A stretch of DNA of 15,835 bases from Oscillospiraceae bacterium (GCA_014796735.1 JAAVIG010000013.1:3499-19333), one strand, 5' to 3'; shown: positions 5,999 to 13,935, counted from the first letter of the stretch. Notes: generated from the letters alone by a model not told the origin. Made by a program: numbers and translations.

Positions 5999-6281
5999 CC
6001 GTTGAGCAAGGATAGTAATCTTCTTTTATCGGACACAGAGAGCCGCCGTTGGGTGCAAGGCGGAACTGAGGGGAAGACGAATGGGCTTGTGAGGGCAAAC
6101 CGATCATACTTTATATTATAATAAGGTGTGTTAGGGGCGACGGCAGCCGACCGTTATATCGGACAGCGTATAAAGTGCGTATTGATATGCACAATGTACG
6201 TAAGAAGAGCGCGTCATTCGGCGAATTTAGGTGGTACCGCAGGAAAATAAATCCTGTCCTATGTTTAGGGCAGGATTTTTT
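5999..6281 (+). promoter_or_regulatory. Tryptophan T-box riboswitch leader
   Basis: The leader reads uncharged tRNA. Stem I is visible: GCAAG (6006-6010) pairs with CUUGU (6086-6090), AGTA is on the 5' side of the specifier loop (6014-6017), TCTTC/GAAGA forms the next helix, an AGAGAG bulge follows, and CCGCC/GGCGG (6043-6047 with 6059-6063) carries the distal loop. On the 3' side, GAA is followed by UGG (6082-6084) and then a purine, as expected for a tryptophan specifier codon. The T-box AGGTGGTACCGC is at 6229-6240. A terminator follows: AATCCTGTCCT (6250-6260) with AGGGCAGGATT (6267-6277) and a T-run. When tRNA-Trp is uncharged, read-through into trpB is expected. The specifier reading is strengthened by the downstream gene. 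Confidence 0.93.
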
Positions 6282-6361
6282 GTTTTTTGTACAATACTAC
6301 TTTTAAAGAGGCGCGATACGCGGCAAAACAAAAAATTGATATAATGAAAGGAAAAACCAAT

Positions 6362-7732
6362 ATGGAAAAGATCCCTTACAAAATTTATCTTTCCGAAAAC
6401 GAGATACCCAAGCAGTGGTACAACGTAAGAGCGGATATGAAGAACAAGCCCGCTCCCCTGCTTAATCCCGCCACCCTGAAGCCCATGACCTTGGAGGAGC
6501 TGTCGCAGGTATTCTGCGAGGAGCTTGCCAAGCAGGAGCTTGACGACACCACGCCTTATATCGACATTCCCGATGAGATACGTGACTTTTACAAAATGTA
6601 CCGTCCCTCTCCCCTTGTAAGAGCCTACTGTCTTGAAAAAGCCTTGGACACCCCCGCGAAAATTTACTACAAGTTCGAGGGCAACAACACCTCGGGTAGC
6701 CACAAGCTCAACAGTGCCATAGCGCAGGCGTACTACGCCAAAAAGCAGGGCTTAAAGGGCGTTACCACCGAAACCGGCGCGGGACAGTGGGGCACTGCGC
6801 TTTCAATGGCGTGTGCTTATCTTGGACTTGACTGTAAAGTGTTCATGGTTAAATGCTCGTATGAACAGAAGCCTTTCAGACGCGAGGTCATGAGAACCTA
6901 CGGCGCGGACGTCACCCCCTCTCCCTCCGACACCACCGAGGTGGGCAGAAAAATTCTCGCGGAGCACCCCGGTACAACAGGCTCATTGGGCTGCGCTATT
7001 TCCGAAGCGGTGGAGGTTGCGGTAAAAAGCGAGGGTTACCGTTATGTTCTGGGCTCGGTGCTTTCGCAGGTACTTTTACACCAGACCGTTATCGGACTGG
7101 AAGCAAAAGCAGCTTTGGACAAATACGGAGTTAAGCCCGATATGATCATAGGCTGTGCGGGCGGCGGCTCCAACTTGGGCGGTCTTGTTTCTCCTTTCAT
7201 GGGCGAAAAGCTCAGAGGCGAAAAGGATTACGAAATTATCGCGGTTGAGCCCGCTTCCTGCCCCAGCTTGACCAGAGGAAAATACGCTTACGACTTCTGC
7301 GACACGGGAATGGTTTGTCCTCTCGCAAAAATGTACACATTGGGAAGCGGCTTTATCCCCTCCGCCAACCATGCGGGCGGCTTGCGCTATCACGGCATGA
7401 GCAGTGTTCTTTCACAGCTTTACGACGACGGTCTGATGACCGCACGCTCCGTTGAGCAGACGGCGGTATTCGCGGCGGCGCAGCAGTTTGCGAGAATAGA
7501 GGGCATACTCCCCGCTCCCGAAAGCAGCCACGCTATCCGTGTTGCCATAGACGAAGCGCTCAAGTGCAAGGAAACGGGAGAGGAAAAGACTATCCTGTTC
7601 GGTCTTACGGGCACGGGCTACTTTGATATGGTGGCTTATCAGAGGTTCAACGACGGACAGATGAGCGATCATATCCCCACCGACGAGGAATTAAAGGCAG
7701 GCTTTGACGGCATGCCGAAGGTTGACCTGTAA
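6362..7732 (+). CDS. trpB: Tryptophan synthase beta chain, TrpB2 type
   Basis: The start at 6362 is chosen because GAAAGGA (6346-6352) lies 9 nt before it; the frame could extend to 6287, but that would overlap the T-box terminator region. The 456-residue product is longer than classical TrpB (about 400) and matches the TrpB-like PLP enzyme group (TrpB2), with the long N-terminal segment before YRPSPLVRA. PLP Lys115 lies in GSHKLNSA, the catalytic-type Glu137 in ETGAGQWG, and the phosphate loop GCAGGGSN is at 264-271. These enzymes make L-tryptophan from indole and L-serine in the cytoplasm. No trpA or other trp gene is adjacent, which fits a stand-alone TrpB2 that may salvage indole. Expression should be governed by the upstream tryptophan T-box. 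Confidence 0.93.
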   Translation: MEKIPYKIYLSENEIPKQWYNVRADMKNKPAPLLNPATLKPMTLEELSQVFCEELAKQELDDTTPYIDIPDEIRDFYKMYRPSPLVRAYCLEKALDTPAKIYYKFEGNNTSGSHKLNSAIAQAYYAKKQGLKGVTTETGAGQWGTALSMACAYLGLDCKVFMVKCSYEQKPFRREVMRTYGADVTPSPSDTTEVGRKILAEHPGTTGSLGCAISEAVEVAVKSEGYRYVLGSVLSQVLLHQTVIGLEAKAALDKYGVKPDMIIGCAGGGSNLGGLVSPFMGEKLRGEKDYEIIAVEPASCPSLTRGKYAYDFCDTGMVCPLAKMYTLGSGFIPSANHAGGLRYHGMSSVLSQLYDDGLMTARSVEQTAVFAAAQQFARIEGILPAPESSHAIRVAIDEALKCKETGEEKTILFGLTGTGYFDMVAYQRFNDGQMSDHIPTDEELKAGFDGMPKVDL

Positions 7733-7749
7733 TTTAACGTTTCAATAAT

Positions 7750-7793
7750 AAAAAGTCACCGTTCAAGCGTTCAATGCTAACGGTGACTTTTTT
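7750..7793. terminator. Bidirectional terminator between trpB and the XRE gene
   Basis: AAAAAGTCACCGTT (7750-7763) pairs perfectly with AACGGTGACTTTTT (7780-7793) over a 16-nt loop, with T-runs on both strands. It overlaps the last codons of the convergent XRE gene. Confidence 0.88.
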
Positions 7794-8085
7794 TGTTTGC
7801 TTTGGCAAATTCGGCGACGGTGCGGTGAATAATTTCCGCTTGGCTTTCGGTAAGCTCCGATACGTCAACCGTTTTTCCCTTTTCCTCGCCTAACAGGTAA
7901 TCGGTGGTCACTCCGAAATATTTTGCTATGCGGATAAGCGTTTCAAAGTTATGGTAGCCTATTCCCGTTTCGTACTTGCTTACTACCGCTTTGGATAAGC
8001 CTACATGCCTGCCAAGTTCGCTTTGGGTAAGACCGTTGTTTTTTCGCAGAGTTTTTAGTATATCGCCGAAATCGTAGTAGCTCAT
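7777..8085 (-). CDS. XRE-family transcriptional regulator
   Basis: This 102-residue protein carries a Cro/CI-type helix-turn-helix at residues about 8-62: ILKTLRKNNGLTQSELGRHV, then GLSKAVVSKYETGI, ending in TLIRIAKYFGVTTDYLLGEE. The C-terminal 40 residues are a short helix (ESQAEIIHRTVAEFAKANKK) that could dimerise. No effector or protease domain is present, so it is a simple repressor or activator. The gene is divergent from a membrane protein gene across a 22-bp-arm inverted repeat carrying promoter elements on both strands, which makes autoregulation and control of that neighbour likely. Its final codons lie in the terminator hairpin shared with trpB. The ribosome site is weak. Confidence 0.88.
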   Translation of the reverse strand: MSYYDFGDILKTLRKNNGLTQSELGRHVGLSKAVVSKYETGIGYHNFETLIRIAKYFGVTTDYLLGEEKGKTVDVSELTESQAEIIHRTVAEFAKANKKSHR

Positions 8086-8131
8086 TTTTATGTCTGCCGC
8101 CTTTTGTTGTCTTTAAGGTATGTTTATTTTA

Positions 8132-8203
8132 ATTATACCATATATCAAGTCAATGCTTAATAGACTTCTATCAATGATTTGTTGACTTAATATATGGTAT
8201 AAT
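8132..8203. promoter_or_regulatory. Symmetric divergent promoter/operator region
   Basis: Positions 8132-8153 are the inverted repeat of 8182-8203 with a single mismatched pair (8146/8189). Each arm, read outward, contains TTGACTT, then ATATATGG, then TATAAT, so both strands carry the same extended -10 (TGGTATAAT, plus strand -10 at 8198-8203). The TTGACT lies only 10 bp from the -10 and so is more likely an operator half-site than a -35. A short ATAGA/TCTAT palindrome (8160-8171) sits near the centre. The layout predicts equal, coordinated control of the XRE gene and the membrane protein gene. Confidence 0.72.
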
Positions 8204-8256
8204 AACAAAAAAACAGTAAAGTACGGGCAATAAATTATGAAAGAGGGTACATAAAA

Positions 8257-8808
8257 ATGTTTTTTACAAAAAAAGTAAACCAATCTAATAGCAGTACTGC
8301 AGCAACATCACCTGTAAATGTATATACTAAAAAAAATTGTCCAATTCTTGAACCGAAAGAACAAAAATTTATTATTGTAACCGGAGTTATTTATTTGACC
8401 CTGGGCGTTCTTTCGTTAATATCAACAATATTATCTATACAAGATATTATAACACTGGAAAAGTTACTATCTGCATATCTTCCTTCAATTTATATAAATA
8501 ATATAAAAATTGGAATAATTGTCGGGTCTGCTATTGGTTTGGGACTAAATATATTTTTTGCCGCTATGATGTTTTTGTATAAAAGATGGGCTTTTTTAAC
8601 TGTGCGTATATTTTATATAATAGGTATGGTAGGTCTCTTTTTTTCCATTAGTCCAATTATGGACGTGAATGAATCATTGGCAACCTTTTATATTTTATAT
8701 CTTGGTTTCGATATAATGATGCTGTGTTTTATAAACATAGCGGCTAAAGCACTTTCCAGTGATGTTCAAAGTTGCCGTGAAATAACCAGAAACGCAAACA
8801 CAAAATGA
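8257..8808 (+). CDS. Four-helix membrane protein of unknown function
   Basis: The 183-residue protein starts after GAAAGAGGG (8240-8248). A polar, Ser/Asn/Thr-rich N-terminal tail (1-36) is followed by hydrophobic segments at about 38-60, 85-107, 112-134 and 143-165, and a short charged end (SCREITRNANTK). This predicts four transmembrane helices in the cytoplasmic membrane without a cleavable signal. I do not recognise the family and see no catalytic motif. Its AT-rich composition differs from the flanking trpB and GH10 genes and suggests that it was acquired together with the divergent XRE gene. Possible roles such as envelope stress, bacteriocin immunity or transport are speculation. Confidence 0.8.
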   Translation: MFFTKKVNQSNSSTAATSPVNVYTKKNCPILEPKEQKFIIVTGVIYLTLGVLSLISTILSIQDIITLEKLLSAYLPSIYINNIKIGIIVGSAIGLGLNIFFAAMMFLYKRWAFLTVRIFYIIGMVGLFFSISPIMDVNESLATFYILYLGFDIMMLCFINIAAKALSSDVQSCREITRNANTK

Positions 8809-8963
8809 TATAATTTGCCGCTGAGCGAATTACAAATAATGTCACTGTTAATTCAACCAAAAACAACCCCGTTTTTTTATTAAAAATTCCGCCCTTGCCC
8901 CCTATCCTTTTTTGTGTTAATATAATCTCAACGGATTCAATTGATCAAAAAGGAGAAAGCAAA

Positions 8964-9929
8964 GTGGAATTAAGCTTAAAGGAAATATACAAGGATTACT
9001 TCAAGATCGGCGCAGCGGTAAACATTGAAAGCGTTGATACCTGCAAAGACCTAATTTTAAAGCACTTCAACAGCATAACCTGCGAAAACGCCATGAAATT
9101 CGACGCCACCGAGCCCGAGGAGGGAAAGTTCACCTTTGATGACGCTGACAAAATATACGGCTTCGCAAGGGCAAACAATATCCCCGTCAGAGGTCACAAT
9201 TTTGTATGGCACCAAGCAAACCCCGAATGGCTGTTCCAAAACGCCGACAGAGAAACGCTTCTGCGGCGGCTTGAAAATCACGTTAAAGCTTTGGCGGAAA
9301 GATACCCCGACATTTACTGCTGGGACTGTATCAACGAGGGTATTCTTGACGATAAGGACGGCTATCTGAGAAAAACTCAGTGGCTTGAGATCGTGGGTGA
9401 GGATTATTTTAACGAGGCGTTTAAAATTGCCGCCAAATATGTCGGCGGCGCGCTTTTCTACAACGACTACAACGAATTTGACCCCATAAAAAGAGAGAAG
9501 ATAATCAGAAAGGTGAATGAAATAAGGGACAGCGGCGCGCGTATAGACGGCATAGGCTTGCAGTGCCATCTGAACCTGAACCACAGCGTTGATTTTGACG
9601 AAATAAAAAGAGGTATCGAGGAATACGCAAAGCTTGACTATAAGCTGCAAATAACCGAGCATGATGTTTCCAATTATGCCCGCGGCGACAGCGAAATGCA
9701 CGACGGGATCACCTTTGAGCAGTATAAAAGGCAGACAAAGATATTTAAGGAATTTTTCAAGATACTGCGCGAATACAAAAATGAGATCGAAACGGTCACA
9801 TTCTGGGGCACTGCGGACGACACCTGCTGGCTTAACTATTTCCCCGTCAGGGGCAGAAAAAACGGCGGTCTGCTCTTTGATGAAAATCACGAGCCCAAGG
9901 AAGGCTTCTACGCGATCTGCGATTTTTAA
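8964..9929 (+). CDS. Intracellular GH10 endo-beta-1,4-xylanase
   Basis: The GTG at 8964 is chosen because AAGGAG (8950-8955) lies 8 nt upstream; an in-frame ATG at 8895 has no ribosome site and precedes the likely -10 TATAAT at 8921-8926. The 321-residue product is a complete single-domain TIM barrel. It shows ENAMKF (41-46), RGHNFVWHQANPEWL (76-90), WDCINE with acid/base Glu125, ITEHDV with nucleophile Glu232, and the aromatic subsite WGTADDTCW (281-289). No signal peptide, carbohydrate-binding module or dockerin is present, so it should act in the cytoplasm on imported xylo-oligosaccharides. Cys122 replaces the usual Val in WDVVNE and His233 replaces Leu in ITELDV; both flank catalytic residues without removing them. 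It complements the GH43 enzyme 3.3 kb upstream. Confidence 0.93.
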   Translation: MELSLKEIYKDYFKIGAAVNIESVDTCKDLILKHFNSITCENAMKFDATEPEEGKFTFDDADKIYGFARANNIPVRGHNFVWHQANPEWLFQNADRETLLRRLENHVKALAERYPDIYCWDCINEGILDDKDGYLRKTQWLEIVGEDYFNEAFKIAAKYVGGALFYNDYNEFDPIKREKIIRKVNEIRDSGARIDGIGLQCHLNLNHSVDFDEIKRGIEEYAKLDYKLQITEHDVSNYARGDSEMHDGITFEQYKRQTKIFKEFFKILREYKNEIETVTFWGTADDTCWLNYFPVRGRKNGGLLFDENHEPKEGFYAICDF

Positions 9930-9975
9930 ATTTTTTGCAATTTGCTAAATCAGCCGTATTATTTTTGAGCATAAA

Positions 9976-10016
9976 AAATCCCGCTTTATTTCGTATGAAA
10001 GCGGGATTTGTTTTTT
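9976..10016. terminator. Bidirectional terminator between GH10 and the LRR gene
   Basis: AAATCCCGCTTT (9976-9987) pairs perfectly with AAAGCGGGATTT (9998-10009) over a 10-nt loop, with a T-run to 10016 on the plus strand and an A-run on the left serving the convergent gene. Confidence 0.9.
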
Positions 10017-10027
10017 GACCTTTTTAT

Positions 10028-11134
10028 TTACCACCACACCTTGCAGTCGGGCAGCAAAAACCTTTGAGCCTCCCTTTGCTCGGGAGAAAACGGATTTGCG
10101 ATAAGGTATAAATTACTTAAGCTTCTTAAATTGGCAAGGGGAGTAATATCGGTTATTGAATTTTTCTTTAAATTAAGCTTGGTAAGCCGCAGATGATTTG
10201 CCAAAGGCGACAGATCGGAAATACGATTGTCGAACAGATTAAGGCTGTTTAAACGGACAAGGGAAGCAAGAGGTGACAGATCGGAGATCCGATTTCCCCA
10301 AAGCTCCAGCTCTGTAAGCCCCGTAAGCCTTGACAGCGCGCTTATATCCGAAATTTTGTTGACGTTCAGCGACAGGGCGTGCAGATTTGACAGCCCCGAA
10401 AGAGGCGCAAGATCCTCGATCTCGTTAACATTCAGCTCAAGCTGCTCCAATGAGGTAAGCTCGGACAAGGAGGTAAGATCGGTAAAATGAGAATTGTAAA
10501 TATCCAACGTTTCCAATTTGGACAGTCTTGAAATAAGCTTAAGATCGGAGGGATCAACCTCGTTTAAGTTAAGCCTGTATAAATTTTCACATTCACCCAA
10601 AGCCTCGATATTGGCGATCTTGCAGCGGGTAATGCTTAACTCGCTCAGATTTACAAGTCTCGAAATGTTTACGCAGTCCTCTTTTGTAAGCTCGGTATCG
10701 GTAAATTCAAGCTCGGTGGTTTCAAGGCTGAGATGAGTACTCCCATTTATTTCAACTGGCATGTTCAGCTCGTCGTTTATAACGTCATAAGCCAAATTGC
10801 ACACGGTAAGACTGTTTTCGAGTATATCCGTTCTGTCGCGTCTTAAGGGATTTCCCCTTAAATCAAGGTATGTAAGTCGGTTTAAAGCGGCAAGGGGAGA
10901 GGGGTCGGTAATTTTGTTCCCGCTAAGCGAAAGTATCGTAAGCTCCTTTAGCTTGGATAAAGGGGCGACGTCGTCGATCTTTGTATTGTTCAAATTAAGA
11001 TAGGTCAGATTTTCAAGGTCTCCGACAGCCGCAACATCGGAATAGGACAGGATAGTGCCCGACAGATTAAGGTAAGTGGTAGTCAATACGGGATAGTAAG
11101 CGCCTGCGATATAGACTTGATTCATTTCGTACAT
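10028..11134 (-). CDS. Leucine-rich-repeat protein (SDS22/internalin-like repeats, no export signal)
   Basis: The start at 11134 is chosen because GAAAGGAG lies 11 nt upstream on this strand; a longer frame from 11206 adds 24 residues without a ribosome site. The 368-residue protein is almost entirely 22-residue repeats of the form LxxLxxLxLxxNxIxDLSPLA. One block covers residues about 18-96 and a second about 157-348, separated by a 60-residue island (98-156) of weaker repeat character. There is no signal peptide, membrane anchor, LPXTG or dockerin, so despite internalin-like repeats it is predicted to stay in the cytoplasm and probably acts as a protein-binding scaffold. The partner is unknown. 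It is a single-gene unit with a consensus promoter and a 3' terminator. Confidence 0.9.
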   Translation of the reverse strand: MYEMNQVYIAGAYYPVLTTTYLNLSGTILSYSDVAAVGDLENLTYLNLNNTKIDDVAPLSKLKELTILSLSGNKITDPSPLAALNRLTYLDLRGNPLRRDRTDILENSLTVCNLAYDVINDELNMPVEINGSTHLSLETTELEFTDTELTKEDCVNISRLVNLSELSITRCKIANIEALGECENLYRLNLNEVDPSDLKLISRLSKLETLDIYNSHFTDLTSLSELTSLEQLELNVNEIEDLAPLSGLSNLHALSLNVNKISDISALSRLTGLTELELWGNRISDLSPLASLVRLNSLNLFDNRISDLSPLANHLRLTKLNLKKNSITDITPLANLRSLSNLYLIANPFSPEQREAQRFLLPDCKVWW

Positions 11135-11247
11135 GGTTATCAAGACTCCTTTCCCGTTTTGCGTTATCTTACAAAAAATAAAACAATATTTTGTATAGTT
11201 CGACAAAAATATGCTGTATTTATCAGGGCTGTTTTGTTATTTTTTAT

Positions 11248-11276
11248 ATTATAAAATATTTTGTTTGGATTGTCAA
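11248..11276 (-). promoter_or_regulatory. Consensus promoter of the LRR gene
   Basis: On the minus strand TTGACA (11276-11271) and TATAAT (11253-11248) are perfect consensus hexamers with a 17-bp spacer, giving a leader of about 105 nt. Confidence 0.82.
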
Positions 11277-11329
11277 TAAATTTTTACGTAAAAAACACAC
11301 AAAAAATTGTTATTTTTTTGTCAAACCCC

Positions 11330-11358
11330 TTGATATTTTCGGTAAAATTTAGTATAAT
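11330..11358 (+). promoter_or_regulatory. Promoter of the GAPDH gene
   Basis: TTGATA (11330-11335) and TATAAT (11353-11358) have a 17-bp spacer. The resulting leader is about 110 nt long; I see no known riboswitch in it. Confidence 0.75.
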
Positions 11359-11476
11359 ATTAAAAGGTAAAAACCAATATAAAAAAGCGTGGGCTTGACG
11401 GCTGTATTTCTGATATTTTTTGGGGGTGCTTCCGATAGCTCATACTTATAAAACAAAATTCAGGAGGACTATTCCA

Positions 11477-12514
11477 ATGGCAGTTAAAGTTGCAATCAAT
11501 GGTTTCGGACGTATCGGAAGACTCGCATTCAGACAGATGTTCGGCGCAGAGGGTTATGAGGTAGTTGCTATCAACGACCTTACAAAGCCTTCCATGTTAG
11601 CTCAGCTTTTAAAGTATGATACCGCTCAGGGCGGCTACTGCGGCACTATCGGCGAAAATCTGCACACTGTTTCCGCCGACGACGAAGCAGGCACTATCAC
11701 AGTAGACGGCAAGACCCTCAAGATTTACGCAGAGGCTAAGGCTGCTGATCTTCCTTGGGGAGAGATCGGCGTAGACGTAGTTCTGGAATGCACAGGCTTC
11801 TACTGCTCCAAGGAAAAATCTCAGGCTCATATCGACGCAGGCGCAAAGAAGGTTGTTATCTCCGCTCCCGCAGGCAATGATCTTAAGACCGTTGTATACA
11901 GCGTAAACGAGAACACCCTTACCGCTGAGGACACTATCATTTCCGCAGCTTCCTGCACCACTAACTGCCTTGCTCCCATGGCTAAGGCTCTTAACGATTA
12001 CGCTCCCATTCAGAGCGGTATCATGAGCACAATCCATGCTTACACAGGCGACCAGATGATCCTTGACGGTCCTCACAGAAAGGGCGACCTCAGACGTGCA
12101 AGAGCAGGCGCTGCCAACATCGTTCCTAACAGCACAGGTGCTGCTAAGGCTATCGGTCTTGTTATTCCCGAGCTCAACGGCAAGCTGATCGGCTCCGCTC
12201 AGCGTGTTCCTGTTCCCACAGGCTCCACCACTATCCTTACCGCTGTTGTTAAGGGCGCAGACGTTACCAAGGAAGGCATTAACGCTGCTATGAAGGCTGC
12301 TTCTTCCGAGTCCTTCGGCTACAACGAGGATCAGATCGTTTCCTCCGACGTTATCGGCATGAGATACGGTTCACTCTTCGATGCTACCCAGACCATGGTT
12401 GCTAAGATCGCGGACGATTTGTACGAGGTACAGGTTGTTTCCTGGTACGACAACGAGAACTCCTACACTTCTCAGATGGTAAGAACCATTAAGTACTTCG
12501 CAGAGCTTAAGTAA
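11477..12514 (+). CDS. gap: Glyceraldehyde-3-phosphate dehydrogenase, type I, NAD-dependent
   Basis: The ATG at 11477 follows AGGAGG (11462-11467) by 9 nt; the upstream frame extension has no signal. The 345-residue enzyme oxidises glyceraldehyde 3-phosphate to 1,3-bisphosphoglycerate in glycolysis. It shows the Rossmann motif INGFGRIGR (7-15), Asp34 in AINDLT (NAD preference), SCTTNC with catalytic Cys160, and TIHAYTGDQ with His187. NADP-specific forms usually lack this Asp. Codon choice is visibly more biased (GCT, GGC, AAG, ACC) than in neighbouring genes, as expected for an abundant protein. It is transcribed alone; no pgk or tpi gene follows. Confidence 0.97.
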   Translation: MAVKVAINGFGRIGRLAFRQMFGAEGYEVVAINDLTKPSMLAQLLKYDTAQGGYCGTIGENLHTVSADDEAGTITVDGKTLKIYAEAKAADLPWGEIGVDVVLECTGFYCSKEKSQAHIDAGAKKVVISAPAGNDLKTVVYSVNENTLTAEDTIISAASCTTNCLAPMAKALNDYAPIQSGIMSTIHAYTGDQMILDGPHRKGDLRRARAGAANIVPNSTGAAKAIGLVIPELNGKLIGSAQRVPVPTGSTTILTAVVKGADVTKEGINAAMKAASSESFGYNEDQIVSSDVIGMRYGSLFDATQTMVAKIADDLYEVQVVSWYDNENSYTSQMVRTIKYFAELK

Positions 12515-12544
12515 TCGTTGATTAACAAAGCTTTATAATCAAAT

Positions 12545-12582
12545 AAAAGAGGTGATCCGATTTTGGGTCACCTCTTTTAATT
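12545..12582. terminator. Bidirectional terminator between gap and metF
   Basis: Fourteen paired bases, AAAAGAGGTGATCC (12545-12558) with GGGTCACCTCTTTT (12565-12578), including one G-T wobble, enclose a 6-nt loop, with AT-rich flanks serving both convergent genes. Confidence 0.9.
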
Positions 12583-12596
12583 TTACTTTTACTTTT

Positions 12597-13460
12597 TTAT
12601 GCTTCTATCAGTGTTCTGACAGCCTCGGAGATCCTTTTCGCTATGTAAGGATTATTCATGGTATACAAGTGTATTCCCTGCGCTCCTCTTGTAACAAGAT
12701 CCACTATCTGATCCACCGCGTAGGCAATTCCCGCGTCCCGCATAGCTTCGGGGTTGTTTTCGTAGCGGTTCATTATCTTAAGGAATTTATCGGGCAGGGA
12801 AGCGCCGCACAGGCTTGCCATACGCTCGATCTGCTTTTTGTTGACAACGGGCATTATACCCGCTTCAATGGGTGTTTCTATCCCCGCGATACGCGCTTTT
12901 TCCAGAAAATCAAAGAAATAGTTGTTGTCTAAGAAAAGCTGCGATACCAAGTGACTTGCCCCCGCGTCTACCTTTTTTTTCAGATTGCGCAGATCGTCTA
13001 TCCTGTCCTTTGATTCGGTATGCCCTTCGGGATAGCATGCGCCCAGTATATTTAAGCTTTTATTATTTTCCTTGATAAAGGAAACAAGGTCGCTTGCGTA
13101 ATGAAAGCGGTCTTTTGGCTCAAAATCGGGCGAACGGTCTCCTCTTAGGGCAAGAACGTTTTCTATTCCCTCGTCTTCAAGGCGGTTCAATACCTCCTTA
13201 GCGTCGTCTTCGGACAGATACAGGCAAGGCAAATGCGCAACGCTTTCGATCTTGTATTCTTTTTTTATTTTTGAAGCGATCTCAATTGTATATGAGCTTG
13301 CCGAGCCGCCCGCGCCGTAGGTTACGGAAATAAAATCAGGCTTGAGCTCCGCTAACTCGTCAAGCGTATTGTAAATGGTTTCAACGGGCATTGTGCGCTT
13401 GGGAGGGAACACCTCAAAGGAAAAAACCCTTTTCTTTTTAAAAATATCGGTGGTTTTCAT
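12597..13460 (-). CDS. metF: 5,10-methylenetetrahydrofolate reductase
   Basis: This 287-residue flavoprotein has the normal size for bacterial MetF. It reduces 5,10-methylene-THF to 5-methyl-THF for methionine synthesis. Visible landmarks are SFEVFPPKRT (Glu16, the proton-donor position), SVTYGAGGS (45-53), ALRGD (Asp108, flavin contact), SQLFLDN (Gln174, folate contact) and GIMPVVN in the second half of the barrel. An AAAGGA ribosome site lies about 10 nt before the ATG. It is a single-gene unit divergent from the suf genes. No partner such as MetV is adjacent within the window. Confidence 0.95.
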   Translation of the reverse strand: MKTTDIFKKKRVFSFEVFPPKRTMPVETIYNTLDELAELKPDFISVTYGAGGSASSYTIEIASKIKKEYKIESVAHLPCLYLSEDDAKEVLNRLEDEGIENVLALRGDRSPDFEPKDRFHYASDLVSFIKENNKSLNILGACYPEGHTESKDRIDDLRNLKKKVDAGASHLVSQLFLDNNYFFDFLEKARIAGIETPIEAGIMPVVNKKQIERMASLCGASLPDKFLKIMNRYENNPEAMRDAGIAYAVDQIVDLVTRGAQGIHLYTMNNPYIAKRISEAVRTLIEA

Positions 13461-13506
13461 TTTATTAAATCCTTTCCTTTTTTCTTGCTTAGGAGATTCT
13501 GTTTAA

Positions 13507-13535
13507 ATAATACCACATTTTTTTCAATATAGCAA
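13507..13535 (-). promoter_or_regulatory. Promoter of metF
   Basis: On the minus strand TTGCTA (13535-13530) and TATTAT (13512-13507) are spaced 17 bp, with an extended -10 TGG immediately upstream of TATTAT. Confidence 0.65.
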
Positions 13536-13831
13536 GTTGAAATTTTTTATTGTCGGCAATAGTTTTTTCCTATGTGAAATTTAAGGTGATAATATTTTTG
13601 TTTTTTGTGTTCGACGGGGTTTTAGCTTTTTTTATTCGCATTATGCACAAAACAGGTCCTCGGTTTTGACGTGTTTTTTGAAAAAAAGAGGTTGTTTTTT
13701 CGGAAATATTACGGTCACTTTATTTCCTCGGAAATATCAAAAATAATTATAATGACCTACTATATGCCGAGAGCTTGTTCTTTATAAAGATGTCACGTTG
13801 CGCAGATTGCTCAAAAAATCCTCTTAAGCTA
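13536..13831. other. AT-rich gap between metF and suf with a 10-bp direct repeat
   Basis: No gene is evident. TCGGAAATAT occurs at 13700-13709 and again at 13728-13737, a 28-bp period, about 120 bp before the suf promoter. Poly-T and poly-A tracts fill much of the rest. The repeats could bind a regulator, but nothing proves it. Confidence 0.4.
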
Positions 13832-13860
13832 TTGCAATTTATACTAAAATGGTATATAAT
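13832..13860 (+). promoter_or_regulatory. Promoter of sufCB
   Basis: TTGCAA (13832-13837) and TATAAT (13855-13860) have a 17-bp spacer, about 75 bp before the sufC start. Confidence 0.65.
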
Positions 13861-13935
13861 AATACAGGCAAAATCAGGCTTACCGGAAAGATATTGCGGC
13901 AAGACCGTTTAAAAAATACAAAGGAAGTGACTTGA

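Noticed and set aside
9057..9890. 277-residue frame on the minus strand
   Set aside because: It is fully opposite the GH10 gene, which has all family motifs; the antisense frame has no start signal or recognisable domain.
13740..13760. Fur-box-like AT-rich stretch upstream of suf
   Set aside because: Match to the Fur consensus is too poor in such AT-rich DNA.
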